DNA of 64,000 bases from Akkermansiaceae bacterium (lineage in GTDB: Bacteria; Verrucomicrobiota; Verrucomicrobiia; Verrucomicrobiales; Akkermansiaceae), in contig SUVN01000002.1 in the NCBI GenBank assembly GCA_015061985.1, positions 62,001-126,000 of the forward strand. The letters run 5' to 3'. The position numbers and the translations under genes were made by a program. Positions 16,000 to 24,619 of the stretch are shown piece after piece. Each line of letters starts with the position of its first letter. Position 1 is the stretch's first letter. The notes below the pieces were generated by a model, which was not told the DNA's origin, made no database searches, and saw only the letters and a list, made by a program, of their open reading frames with translations.

Positions 16000-17676
16000 T
16001 TATTCTGTTGCAGGGGCGGCCGGGGCTGCTTTCGCACTCTTCTTTTTCTTGATGAGCAGCACAATCAGTCCGATGGCTGCCGCCAACAGGATGATGCCCA
16101 GCACCGGGCGGTAGAACACCCAGGCAATGGCAATGACGGTGAGGGCAACCGCAGCAGAGATAAGGAAGGCAATGATGCCTGTTCCCATGCCGATGAAGTC
16201 GCCCAGAATCGGCAGCACGTCTCCCAGCACAGAGAGCGGCTTGAAAATCATCTTGAGGCCGATGTACATGATGAACCAACCGACAAAGCGGAGAATCCAG
16301 GTCCACATGGTGTTGGCATCTTCCGCGCTCTGGAACATTTCCTCCTTGGTCTTGATACCGTTGGAGAGCAGGTCTACCTTGTAGCCGCTGGATTTGGCAA
16401 TGTAGGGGGCAAAGGTGTTGCCGGTCTGCACGGCAATGATGCTGACAGGCTTCTCTGCGCCGACATAGGTCCAGGTGATGCGTACATCACCAATCTGGGG
16501 GGAGGCGGGGTCAACGGATGCCGCGCCGGTTGTTGCGGGGGCCAGAACGATGTCTGCTGTTTTGGCAATGCCGTTGTCGCTGACAACGTAGCGCCCCTGG
16601 AAAGGTTTAATCAGCAGGAAGCGATTGTCCGTGGTGCGGATGTAGGCAAACTGACCCACACAGACAACGGGGCATTCGCCGAGACGCTCCACGTTGATGG
16701 AGGCCGGGAGGGGATAACCCATGGTGGGAGCCGGGGCGGTCAGGTCACCGTACCCGGTGATGAGACGCGTGGCACCATTGGGAAGTCGGACGTATGCCTG
16801 ATCATTTGCTTCATCTGCTTCCAGGGGATAGAGGTCGCCGTTGGAAGACTGCACATAGGCACCGCCGTTGGCTTCCAATACATACAGATTCTTACCGGGT
16901 TCCGTCTCAATGTTCACATAGGTGCTCGAAACGTCCAGCCGGGGTGCTTCACCTTTCACGCGGATGGCTTCCTGCATGGGGTTGGCAGCTTTGCCGATAT
17001 ACAGGGTGTTGCCGGAGGTGGTGATGCGTCCTTTCAGCTCATCCGGCCACTGAATGCCTTCCAGCTTCACGTTTTCCTGCCCGGAGACGGAGCGAATCTG
17101 GCTGTCGGTGAGGTTGAATGCGCCGAGGGTGGCGTTCTGAGCGTACTGGGTGTTGTCCTCTGCTTCGGCAAAGTGCACGACATTTTCGTGCCCGGCTTCC
17201 TTGAATTCGGAGGAGTCCTCAGGGCTGCTGACCCACTTTTTTGAGTATGTGTAGGTGGTCTTGGTTGTTTCTGAGCCGCCGACGTTCTTCTTTTTTTCAG
17301 TTTTGGTATTTTCTACCCACTGGTAGTATTCTACGGAGCGAGAGAGCCTCATACCCTTGATACTGATGCCGTCGAACAGGTCATCGGTCAGCATGTCCTC
17401 TGTTTTGGCCGTGCCGGTGATGTGGATGAGCTTGCCGTCATTGGCCGCATCCACGCTGTCGGCTGAGGGGACGACCACACAGTTGGCGGCACCTTCTTCC
17501 AGAGCCTGAGTTGTCTTGACGGAACGTCCTTCGTTCCAGAAAAGCAGGGGAATGCCCGCGATGAAGAGGACACCGCCCACGAATACTCCTTTGATGGAGC
17601 CACCAAGGCGGCTGCCCCAGCTTTCCGTTGTTGTTTCTTCTACTGCCATGTCGGAGAGTTTGGTTGGTTGTTTCAT
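16000..17676 (-). CDS. TMEM43 (LUMA)-like membrane protein
   Basis: A 558-residue membrane protein. One N-terminal transmembrane helix (about residues 28-48) leads into FWNEGRSVKTTQALEEGA, the hallmark of TMEM43 proteins, and HITGTAKTEDMLTDDLF. A cluster of about four transmembrane helices follows at 455-545. The C-terminus is Lys-rich. Bacterial relatives are normally nearer 400 residues. The extra length is a beta-type stretch (about 240-400, NLYVLEANGGAYVQ ... NRFLLIKPFQGRYVVSD) inside the extracytoplasmic part. It has its own promoter and may supply transcripts to the genes downstream. The cellular role of bacterial TMEM43 is unknown. Confidence 0.75.
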   Translation of the reverse strand: MKQPTKLSDMAVEETTTESWGSRLGGSIKGVFVGGVLFIAGIPLLFWNEGRSVKTTQALEEGAANCVVVPSADSVDAANDGKLIHITGTAKTEDMLTDDLFDGISIKGMRLSRSVEYYQWVENTKTEKKKNVGGSETTKTTYTYSKKWVSSPEDSSEFKEAGHENVVHFAEAEDNTQYAQNATLGAFNLTDSQIRSVSGQENVKLEGIQWPDELKGRITTSGNTLYIGKAANPMQEAIRVKGEAPRLDVSSTYVNIETEPGKNLYVLEANGGAYVQSSNGDLYPLEADEANDQAYVRLPNGATRLITGYGDLTAPAPTMGYPLPASINVERLGECPVVCVGQFAYIRTTDNRFLLIKPFQGRYVVSDNGIAKTADIVLAPATTGAASVDPASPQIGDVRITWTYVGAEKPVSIIAVQTGNTFAPYIAKSSGYKVDLLSNGIKTKEEMFQSAEDANTMWTWILRFVGWFIMYIGLKMIFKPLSVLGDVLPILGDFIGMGTGIIAFLISAAVALTVIAIAWVFYRPVLGIILLAAAIGLIVLLIKKKKSAKAAPAAPATE

Positions 17677-17744
17677 TCAGGTTCATCGCACGGGCTCAAT
17701 CGGTCGCGTTAAAGTGAACGCTTCCTATCCTGTACGACCCTAAC

Positions 17745-17773
17745 AGGGTATCGTATTTGAAATGCAATGTCAA
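17745..17773 (-). promoter_or_regulatory. Promoter of the TMEM43/secreted-ankyrin run
   Basis: On the minus strand TTGACA (17768-17773), 17-base spacer, TACCCT (17745-17750). The predicted start near 17738 gives a leader of about 62 bases. Confidence 0.6.
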
Positions 17774-17814
17774 GTTCTATCGTCAATGTTTTCTATCATA
17801 GGGGCATCGGAAGA

Positions 17815-20007
17815 TTATTCTGCCCCGAATCGCCTGAGGAGGGGGGCGGAATCCGGCTCTCGGCCCATGAAGTCGCGGAAGAGTTGGGAGGCGGGTTTGC
17901 TGCTGCCGGGGTCGAGGATGGTTTTACGGTAGTCTGCTCCGGTGGAGGGGTTGAGGATGCCTTCCTGCCCGAATCGGGAGAATGCATCCGCAGCGAGGGC
18001 TTCGGACCATTTGTAGGTATAGAGGCTTGCAGCGTAGCCCTCTGAGATGCAGTGGGTGAGGGTGCGCATTTCTGTGGGAACGGGGACGGAGTAGGGGAAC
18101 TGCCAGGGGCGTAATAGCTCAGCGGCAACGTCATCCAGCGGTTTTCCTTTGAACTTCTCATGGAAGAACATGTGGAGCTCCAAATCCAGTTTGGCGGCAC
18201 AGAGCATGCGCATGTGCAAGTCAATGGGTGAAGCCTTGCGGGAATCTGCCAGTTGTCGCAGGAGCTCCGGCGGGATGGGAGCGCCGGTCTTGTGATGCCG
18301 GGCAAAGGTGGCAAGCGCCTCCGGCTCCCAAATCCAGGATTCCTGCAGCTGGCTGGGGGTCTCAATGAAATCGTGTTCCACGCCGATGGCTGCCTGAGCG
18401 CGTACCTCACCATGCCCCAGAATCATGTGGGAGATGTGGCCGAATTCATGGAAGAGGACGTAGAGGTCATCGTGGGTGAAGAGGTGGGGATGCCCCGGGC
18501 GGGGGGCGGTGAGGTTGGCTTGCAGGGTGGCGAGGTTTGGCTCGCCCACGCTGCCATCCGCCTTCGGTTTACCCGCGCGCAGGGGCATGCTCCAGGCCAT
18601 GCCGCGCTTGCCGGTGCGCGGGTAGAGGTCCAGATAGAAAGAACCCAGATGGGTGCCGTTGGCGGTATCATGCACGGCGAAGCAGCGCACCTCCGGATGC
18701 CATACCTCCACCTTGCCCTCAGGGCAGGGGGTGCCGATTGCCGGGCAGGCGGTGGGCAGTTCCGTATAGGTGACACCCAGCAACCCGGACCAGAGCTTCA
18801 GCATGCCCTGGATGACGGTTTCTGCCTCGAAATACGGGGTGAGAGCAGAGGTGTCGAAGCTGCTTTTCTGCGCCGGGAGGTGGCGGGAGAGAATGCGCTC
18901 ATCCCATGGATTGAGGGTGGTCAGGGTGCGTCCGGCGGCGCGTGAGAAGAGCTGCATGCGCTCTGCGACCCAGGCATCGTAGGCGGGTTTGCTCTTTTGT
19001 AGCATATCATCTACGAAGGCGAGGGCTTTTTCCGCGCTGCCGGTCATGCGAGTGGCGGCCTGCATATCCGCAAAGTGGCGGAATCCGAGAAGCCCGGCCA
19101 GCTCATGTCGCAGTTCCATGATGCGGTAGATGACGGGTGCGTTATCTTTGCCCTGAGCGGTGGCGGTGGTACAGGTGCCGGGCCAGCAGCGGCGGCGGGT
19201 TTCCGGCACGGTGCAACGGGACAGCACGGCTGAGGCGTTGTTTGGGGTAATGAGCCAGGCGGGGGTATCTGTCGTGGCGAGCCCCTTTGCTTCGGCTGCT
19301 TGAGCTGCCTGATGCATCCAGCGCTCCGACATGCCGGCAAGCTCTGCCGGGTTAGTGATGAGGAGCTGCCAGTCGGATTCCGTAGACAGGATGTTGTCAT
19401 TGAACAGGAAGCCGAGCTGTTTAAGTTCCTGCTCTATGGCGGCTTTGCGGGCCTGCTGTTCCGGGGGAAGCCCGGCACCCGCCATGTGCAACTCCAGCAG
19501 AACTTTTTGGATGTAGCGCTGTTTGGCCGGGGAGAGCTCCTGCACCCAGGGTGCGGAGGCGGCAGTGTGGAGCAGTTGCCGGATGCGGGGCAGCTCCGGG
19601 CGGTCGGACTGGCTCGCGGCAACTTCGCGGATGACGTGTCCCATGGCCTGCTGAAGCTCCGGGGTGCCGGCAGAGTTGGTGAGGTGGTACATGCAGCTCT
19701 GCACCTGTCGCAGGTGTTCTTCTGCGGCTTCCCATGCGAGGAAGGTGTTTTCAAACGTGGCATCCTGTGGCTGAATGCTCAGCATGGCCTGCAGACGCTC
19801 CCGCGATTCTGCCAGCGCAGCACGTATATCTGTGAGCGCTTGTTGCGGGGTCATGCGGGTCCAGGCGGGGTAGACCTCATCGCAGAATAACGGATGCGGC
19901 GCAGCGGCGGCGACTGCGGGTGCGGGAAGCACGGCCGGGGAAGCCATCAAAAGGGGCGCTGACAGCGGGCTGCACAGAGCCAGAAGTAGGAGTGTCCGAA
20001 GTTTCAT
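17815..20007 (-). CDS. Exported M3-family metallopeptidase (oligopeptidase A/Dcp type)
   Basis: A 730-residue zinc peptidase that cleaves short peptides. The catalytic motif LFHEFGHISHMIL (HExxH) lies near residue 510. The C-terminal M3A end is present (TYKWSEALAADAFSRF, then DFMGREPDSAPLLRRFG). Length and architecture match dipeptidyl carboxypeptidase Dcp. A signal peptide (MKLRTLLLLALCSPLSAPLL) indicates periplasmic export, unlike the cytoplasmic E. coli enzymes but like many exported M3 peptidases of gut bacteria. It would process peptides from the gut or from cell-wall turnover. It is a single gene; the promoter was not resolved. Confidence 0.9.
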   Translation of the reverse strand: MKLRTLLLLALCSPLSAPLLMASPAVLPAPAVAAAAPHPLFCDEVYPAWTRMTPQQALTDIRAALAESRERLQAMLSIQPQDATFENTFLAWEAAEEHLRQVQSCMYHLTNSAGTPELQQAMGHVIREVAASQSDRPELPRIRQLLHTAASAPWVQELSPAKQRYIQKVLLELHMAGAGLPPEQQARKAAIEQELKQLGFLFNDNILSTESDWQLLITNPAELAGMSERWMHQAAQAAEAKGLATTDTPAWLITPNNASAVLSRCTVPETRRRCWPGTCTTATAQGKDNAPVIYRIMELRHELAGLLGFRHFADMQAATRMTGSAEKALAFVDDMLQKSKPAYDAWVAERMQLFSRAAGRTLTTLNPWDERILSRHLPAQKSSFDTSALTPYFEAETVIQGMLKLWSGLLGVTYTELPTACPAIGTPCPEGKVEVWHPEVRCFAVHDTANGTHLGSFYLDLYPRTGKRGMAWSMPLRAGKPKADGSVGEPNLATLQANLTAPRPGHPHLFTHDDLYVLFHEFGHISHMILGHGEVRAQAAIGVEHDFIETPSQLQESWIWEPEALATFARHHKTGAPIPPELLRQLADSRKASPIDLHMRMLCAAKLDLELHMFFHEKFKGKPLDDVAAELLRPWQFPYSVPVPTEMRTLTHCISEGYAASLYTYKWSEALAADAFSRFGQEGILNPSTGADYRKTILDPGSSKPASQLFRDFMGREPDSAPLLRRFGAE

Positions 20008-20130
20008 TGTGATGAGGCTGCGTTTACTATATTATACGCTCGGTGTGGGATTTCTCGAACGGTTTTCCTGTCATGTGGCGAGGTGAGATGACGAAAAACT
20101 GATTTTTCGGATGTATAGCACACAAAAGCA

Positions 20131-20158
20131 TTGCAATTTGTCTGTGCGGTGTTAGAAT
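20131..20158 (+). promoter_or_regulatory. Promoter of the EamA-proline racemase pair
   Basis: TTGCAA (20131-20136), 16-base spacer, TAGAAT (20153-20158). Predicted start near 20165, about 15 bases ahead of the ATG at 20180, with no Shine-Dalgarno sequence. Confidence 0.65.
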
Positions 20159-20179
20159 CTGCGCGCTTTTTTTCATGTT

Positions 20180-21061
20180 ATGACCGGGCGCAACAGTAGT
20201 GCATTTTTCGCCGCCATTCTGGCTGCTTTTTTGATGGGCTCCCTCGGCTTCTTTGTGCGTGAGTCCGCTTGCAGCGCCCAGGCCTGTTCTTTTGTGCGTT
20301 TTGCGGTCGGGCTGGTGCTGGTGGCGGGGCTGCTGGGCTGGCAGCGGATGCGCGGCACGGGGAGCTTTGCCTTTTCCTGGCAGTCGGCGGTGTCCGGGGC
20401 GGGGATTTCGCTGTGCATCTTGTTTTATTTTCTGTCGATTCAGTGCATATCCGTGGGGATAGCGGCGCTGCTGCTGTACACGGGGCCGGTGTTTGCTGTG
20501 CTGGGGGAGGCGGTGCTGAACCGCAGCCTGCCGCCGCGTCGGGATGGGGTGCTGATAGCTATGTCCGTGGCGGGAATTGTGGCGGTATCGGTGTTTGCGG
20601 ATGGCGGCACTGGGGGCGGTGATGATGTGATGGGGCTGGTGTATGGGCTGCTTTCCGGCGTGTGTTACGCCGTGTATATCCTGTTGACGCGCTACATCCC
20701 GCAGGGGGTGGCGCTGGTGCAGCGCACCTTCTGGCAGTTTGTGGCCGGCTGTGCGCTGCTGGCGGTGCCGCTGGCCGGCACGGAAAATGCTTTTGCCGGC
20801 GTGGGGCAGGGGTGGCCGTATCTGCTTTGTATCGGCCTTTTTCAGGGGTTTCTGGTGATGCTGCTGATAGCCTATGCGGTGCGTCGTCTGACCGCCATTC
20901 AGTTTGGTACTATTTCTTATCTGGAGCCGGCGGTGGCGGTGCTGCTGGGCTGGCTCATTTATGCGGAGATGCTCACGCCCGGGCAATGGCTTGGGTTTGC
21001 GCTGGTCATTGCCGCATCTGCCGCGCAATCACTTCTTCCTCCTTCTGAACAACAGTCATGA
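20180..21061 (+). CDS. EamA/DMT-superfamily transporter
   Basis: A 293-residue inner-membrane protein with about ten hydrophobic helices arranged as two EamA halves of roughly 140 residues. Landmarks are FVRFAVGLVLVAGLL in the first half, LLLYTGPVFAVLGEAVL at its end, and the second-half match FGTISYLEPAVAVLLGWLIYAE. Members export or import amino acids and other metabolites. Here the stop overlaps the start of a proline-racemase-family gene (ATGA), so its substrate may be linked to that enzyme, but this is inference. An upstream ATG at 20175 opens only a two-codon frame that overlaps this start. Confidence 0.85.
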   Translation: MTGRNSSAFFAAILAAFLMGSLGFFVRESACSAQACSFVRFAVGLVLVAGLLGWQRMRGTGSFAFSWQSAVSGAGISLCILFYFLSIQCISVGIAALLLYTGPVFAVLGEAVLNRSLPPRRDGVLIAMSVAGIVAVSVFADGGTGGGDDVMGLVYGLLSGVCYAVYILLTRYIPQGVALVQRTFWQFVAGCALLAVPLAGTENAFAGVGQGWPYLLCIGLFQGFLVMLLIAYAVRRLTAIQFGTISYLEPAVAVLLGWLIYAEMLTPGQWLGFALVIAASAAQSLLPPSEQQS

Positions 21062-22077
21062 ACCCATTCCGTACTCCTTCCACTTATCATACCCTGGATT
21101 TGCATGCAGCGGGTGAACCCTGTCGTGTGCTGTATTCCGACTGCTACGATATGCCGGGCGATTCCATGCGCAAGCGCCTGGATTTCATGAAAGAGCAGAA
21201 TGATCCCATCCGCGTGTTGCTCATGCAGGAGCCGCGCGGGCACAAGGCCATGTTCGGTTCTGTGTTGTGCAGTCCGGTGACGGATGATGCGGACGTGGGT
21301 ATTCTCTATATGGACACCGGTGGCTATCTGGACATGTGCATTCACGGCACGATTTGCTCTGCCCGCGCGGTGGATGAGCTGGGGCTGCCCCTGCATACGC
21401 CGGATGTGGTGAAGCTGGATGCCGTGTGCGGACGAATCGAGGCGCACTTGCACCGCGGGCCTAATGGCCGGGTGAAAGAAGTGACTGTGCAGAACGTGCC
21501 CTCATTCGTGTTTACCCCGGAGCCGGTGATGCTGGATGTGGAGGGCTACGGCTCGTTGCCGGGCTATGTGGTTTTTGCCGGGAATTTCTTTGTGGTGGTG
21601 GAAAATCCGTTCCCGGAGCCGATATCGCCGCAGTCTCACAGCAAGGATTTCTATGTGAACTTTGGTATGCGGGTGCGGGCTGCTGCCAACAAGGCCGTGG
21701 CGGTGGCGCACCCCACTAATCCGTCCACCCGCACGATTGCTCTCACCGTCATTTATGAGCAGTTGGCGGAGAATCCGCTGCATATTCGCAACACGGTGTT
21801 GTTCGGCGATGGGCAGATGGACCGCAGCCCCTGCGGATCCGGTACATCGGCGCTCATGACCCTCATGCACCATCTGGGCAAGCTGGATATCGGCGCTCCG
21901 TACGTCTCTGAATCCTTCATCGGTTCCATTTTCAACGGTCAACTGAAAGAAGAAACTATGGTGGGGCGTTTCCGCGCTGTGGTGCCGTTGGTACGCGGAC
22001 AGGCCAATCTGATGGCTCGCTGCGAGTTTTACCGCGAGGACGCCGACCCGTTCCCCAATGGATTCGTGGTAGACTAA
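21058..22077 (+). CDS. Proline racemase/4-hydroxyproline epimerase family enzyme
   Basis: A 339-residue enzyme of the proline racemase superfamily. Both active-site cysteines are present: DMCIHGTICSA (about residue 92) and the later DRSPCGSGTSALM (about 260). Two cysteines indicate epimerase/racemase chemistry rather than the dehydratases, in which the first Cys becomes Thr. The first motif is MCIHGT rather than the usual MCGHGT, a small deviation at the residue after the catalytic Cys. Candidate substrates are trans-4-hydroxyproline (abundant in collagen and mucin-associated diets) or proline. It is translationally coupled to the EamA transporter upstream and convergent with alr. Confidence 0.88.
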   Translation: MNPFRTPSTYHTLDLHAAGEPCRVLYSDCYDMPGDSMRKRLDFMKEQNDPIRVLLMQEPRGHKAMFGSVLCSPVTDDADVGILYMDTGGYLDMCIHGTICSARAVDELGLPLHTPDVVKLDAVCGRIEAHLHRGPNGRVKEVTVQNVPSFVFTPEPVMLDVEGYGSLPGYVVFAGNFFVVVENPFPEPISPQSHSKDFYVNFGMRVRAAANKAVAVAHPTNPSTRTIALTVIYEQLAENPLHIRNTVLFGDGQMDRSPCGSGTSALMTLMHHLGKLDIGAPYVSESFIGSIFNGQLKEETMVGRFRAVVPLVRGQANLMARCEFYREDADPFPNGFVVD

Positions 22078-22123
22078 AGGGGCTTGACGATAGCTGTCTG
22101 TGCCGTGCCCGGTTCTCGTTTCG

Positions 22124-23227
22124 TTATCTGTATATTCGGGGAACTCTTCCCGTGATGCTGGTGATGACGTTGCTGGGGATGGTGTGGGCGCGGGTTGTCA
22201 GCTCACTCCAGGGAACATTCGGCCCCATGATTTCAGCCACATCGCCCGCTTCTACCTTGTCCAGATGGGAAACATCCACCATAATCTGGTCCATGGTAAC
22301 GCGACCGAGTACGGGACAATAGGAGCCGTTCAGGTAAACGCGTGCGCCGGTGTTGGAGAGGTAGTGCAGATAGCCGTCGCCAAAGCCGATGCCGATGGTG
22401 GCCACGCGGGTGGGGCCGGTGGTGATATAGGTGTGGTTGTATGAGATGCCGTGATCGCCGGGCAGGGTGCGAACGAGGGTGACTCGGCTGTAGAGGGTCA
22501 GGGTGTTCTGCAGTTCTCGATTGTAGGGGGACGGCATGGGGGAATAGCCGTACAGGATGCGCCCCAGACGCACCATGTTGGTGCTGGGTGCGCGATAGTT
22601 GAAGACAGCAGAACTGCTGCACAGGTGGCGATAGGGCAGAGTGAGAGATTCGCTTAGATCCCGCACAGCGTGTTCGTAGCTGCGTATCTGTCGATGGGTG
22701 AAGGAAATGTCCTCAGCCGCTGCGGAGAGGTGGGAGTACACGCCCTCGATGTTGAGATTCTCATAAGATGCCAATTTATCCCGCAGCCCGGGGATGTCGT
22801 TGGGAAGCAGGCCGGCGCGGCCCATGCCGGTGTCCACGTTGATATGCAGGTTGACCTTTTTGCCGTACAACTTGCCCAGAGAGTCGAAATGCTCCGCTTC
22901 CTCAATGCTGCAGAGCGCTGCTCGCCAACCGTTCTGGACAACTTGTTCCCTCTCCGCCGGGAAGCAGGGACCGAGAATAAACGGGCAGGTTCGGCAGCCG
23001 GCATCGCGCACCCGCGCAGCCTCCGCAGGAGTGGCAACGCCAAAGAATTCTATCTCTGCATCGTCCAGTGCTCTCACCACGCCCTCCAGCCCGTGGCCAT
23101 AGGCCTCTGCCTTGACGATGGCCATGCGCTTGTGCGTGGGTAACACGCGGGCAACAATGCTGAGGTTGTGGCGCATGGCGGCAGTATCAACTTCTGCCCA
23201 GGCGCGGAAGAGAGAGGTGTCCTGCAT
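22124..23227 (-). CDS. alr: Alanine racemase
   Basis: A 367-residue PLP enzyme that makes D-alanine for peptidoglycan. The PLP-lysine motif is VKAEAYGHG (about residue 39; usually VKANAYGHG). [12 protein letters not shown], the [20 protein letters not shown] region and the C-terminal catalytic Tyr segment follow. Length is typical. It has a leaderless-type promoter at 23234-23262, so the mRNA should begin at the ATG itself. The gene is convergent with the proline racemase, only 46 bases apart. Confidence 0.95.
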   Translation of the reverse strand: MQDTSLFRAWAEVDTAAMRHNLSIVARVLPTHKRMAIVKAEAYGHGLEGVVRALDDAEIEFFGVATPAEAARVRDAGCRTCPFILGPCFPAEREQVVQNGWRAALCSIEEAEHFDSLGKLYGKKVNLHINVDTGMGRAGLLPNDIPGLRDKLASYENLNIEGVYSHLSAAAEDISFTHRQIRSYEHAVRDLSESLTLPYRHLCSSSAVFNYRAPSTNMVRLGRILYGYSPMPSPYNRELQNTLTLYSRVTLVRTLPGDHGISYNHTYITTGPTRVATIGIGFGDGYLHYLSNTGARVYLNGSYCPVLGRVTMDQIMVDVSHLDKVEAGDVAEIMGPNVPWSELTTRAHTIPSNVITSITGRVPRIYR

Positions 23228-23233
23228 GCGCTT

Positions 23234-23262
23234 ATTCTATGCCTGCGGGCGGGTAAATGCAA
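23234..23262 (-). promoter_or_regulatory. Promoter of alr, leaderless type
   Basis: On the minus strand TTGCAT (23257-23262), 17-base spacer, TAGAAT (23234-23239), then six bases to the ATG at 23227. Confidence 0.75.
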
Positions 23263-23315
23263 TACTTATTTCCCCTGTGCCCGCGTAAAAAATCAATTAC
23301 AGACAGCCATCGTAC

Positions 23316-23344
23316 TTGAAAACACGCGCGCGTTGAGCTATAAT
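23316..23344 (+). promoter_or_regulatory. Promoter of the exbB operon
   Basis: TTGAAA (23316-23321), 17-base spacer, TATAAT (23339-23344). Nine bases separate the box from the ATG at 23354, so the leader is at most a few bases. Confidence 0.75.
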
Positions 23345-23353
23345 GCCCGTGTA

Positions 23354-24103
23354 ATGATGCCAACGTATATGATTGCCGATATAGGAGCTCTGGCTGATGG
23401 CTGGGGGGTGTTGGAGCTTTTTGATAAGGGCGGCCACCTGATGTGGGCGCTGTTGTTCCTTTCCGTGCTGGCGTTGATGGTCTTTTTCGTGTGTCTGTGG
23501 ACCACGCGCCAGTCTGCGGTGCTGCCGCCGCGTATGGTGATGTCGGTGGAGTCCTGCATTCGCCGCAAGGATTATGCCGGGCTGATGAGTATGTGCGAGC
23601 GAGATGGTTCCAGCTTTGCATTGACGGTGCATGTGATTGTGATGTTTTTGCAGCGCAATCCCCGCGCCGATATTGAGGAGGTGCGCGAAGTGGCCGGGGC
23701 AGAGGGTACTCGCCAGGCAAACATCCTGACCCGCCAGATTAACTGGTTGTCCGATATCGGAGCCATTGCTCCCATGATTGGTCTGCTGGGTACGGTAATC
23801 GGTATGATGAAGACTTTCATGGAGATGGCTGCCGGCAATTTCGAAGGTGTGAAACAGATGCAGATGGCGCAGGGTATTGCAGAGGCTCTCATTACTACTG
23901 CCGGTGGTTTGGTGCTGGCTATCCCGAGCATGGCCGCCTATGTGTTTTTCCGCAGCCGCATCCAGAAGCGTATTACTGATATGGAAGTGGCGGTCACGCA
24001 CATCCTCTCTGTGATTGCCGTGCAGATGGATCGTGAGCGCCGCCTTTCCGGCACCTACCAGCGTGGTATGGCCAAGGAGATGATGGATGATGATGATTAT
24101 TGA
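23354..24103 (+). CDS. exbB: MotA/TolQ/ExbB proton channel protein
   Basis: A 249-residue inner-membrane protein. One N-terminal helix (about 30-52) is followed by a cytoplasmic loop and the family core of two helices (about 125-200), with WLSDIGAIAPMIGLLGTVIGM and LITTAGGLVLAIPSMAAY. ExbB/TolQ proteins pair with ExbD/TolR to couple the proton gradient to work at the outer membrane. exbD follows 15 bases downstream. The frame is open further upstream, but the promoter ends nine bases before ATG 23354, which sets the start. A TPR protein follows, as in other Akkermansia-type ExbBD loci; no TonB is encoded nearby. Confidence 0.9.
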   Translation: MMPTYMIADIGALADGWGVLELFDKGGHLMWALLFLSVLALMVFFVCLWTTRQSAVLPPRMVMSVESCIRRKDYAGLMSMCERDGSSFALTVHVIVMFLQRNPRADIEEVREVAGAEGTRQANILTRQINWLSDIGAIAPMIGLLGTVIGMMKTFMEMAAGNFEGVKQMQMAQGIAEALITTAGGLVLAIPSMAAYVFFRSRIQKRITDMEVAVTHILSVIAVQMDRERRLSGTYQRGMAKEMMDDDDY

Positions 24104-24118
24104 TAATCCGCTCTGCTC

Positions 24119-24550
24119 ATGAAGCTGAAAGCAAAGTTACCGGAGCCGATAGGCTTCCAGCTCGCGCCGATGCTGGATGTGGTATTCCTGCTGCTCATCT
24201 TCTTTGTGGTGACGCAGAAGTTCATCCTCAATGAGCAGGACCTCAAGGTGAAAGTGCCGACCGCGCCTAAATCCACGGAGGAGACCTCGCGCGCTATTGA
24301 TGAAATCATCATCAACGCTCGTGAAGAGGACGGAGAACTGGTCATCACCATTGACCGCGAGGTGTTCACCCGCGAGAAGCTCTCGGCTCTCATGAAGCGA
24401 ATGGTGGCAGTCAATCCTAATCAGCCGGTGCGAATTCGCGGTGATGCGGATATGAGCTGGCAGAAGATGGCAGATGTCATTTCCACCTGTTCTCAGGCCG
24501 GTGTGTGGAATGTCTCGTTCTCCAAGCAGATGCCTAAAGAACAGCAGTAA
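24119..24550 (+). CDS. exbD: ExbD/TolR biopolymer transport protein
   Basis: A 143-residue protein with one N-terminal transmembrane helix (about 15-35) holding the essential aspartate in LAPMLDVVFLLLIFFVV. The periplasmic domain includes VRIRGDADMSWQKMADV, typical of ExbD/TolR. It forms the stator-type channel with ExbB. A terminator follows, separating it from the TPR gene. Confidence 0.92.
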   Translation: MKLKAKLPEPIGFQLAPMLDVVFLLLIFFVVTQKFILNEQDLKVKVPTAPKSTEETSRAIDEIIINAREEDGELVITIDREVFTREKLSALMKRMVAVNPNQPVRIRGDADMSWQKMADVISTCSQAGVWNVSFSKQMPKEQQ

Positions 24551-24559
24551 ACTCTTTTC

Positions 24560-24592
24560 CTTCCCGTCTCCGGCAGGCGGGAAGCCTTTTTT
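24560..24592 (+). terminator. Terminator after exbD
   Basis: CTTCCCG (24560-24566) pairs with CGGGAAG (24578-24584) and is followed by CCTTTTTT. It may lower transcription into the TPR gene, for which I could not find a separate strong promoter. Confidence 0.75.
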
Positions 24593-24619
24593 CGGATAGA
24601 CTTTTTTAACATTCACCGT

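Noticed and set aside
20027..21028. A 333-codon minus-strand frame opposite the EamA gene
   Set aside because: His/Gln/Arg-rich composition of an antisense shadow; the plus-strand frame has a clear transporter pattern.
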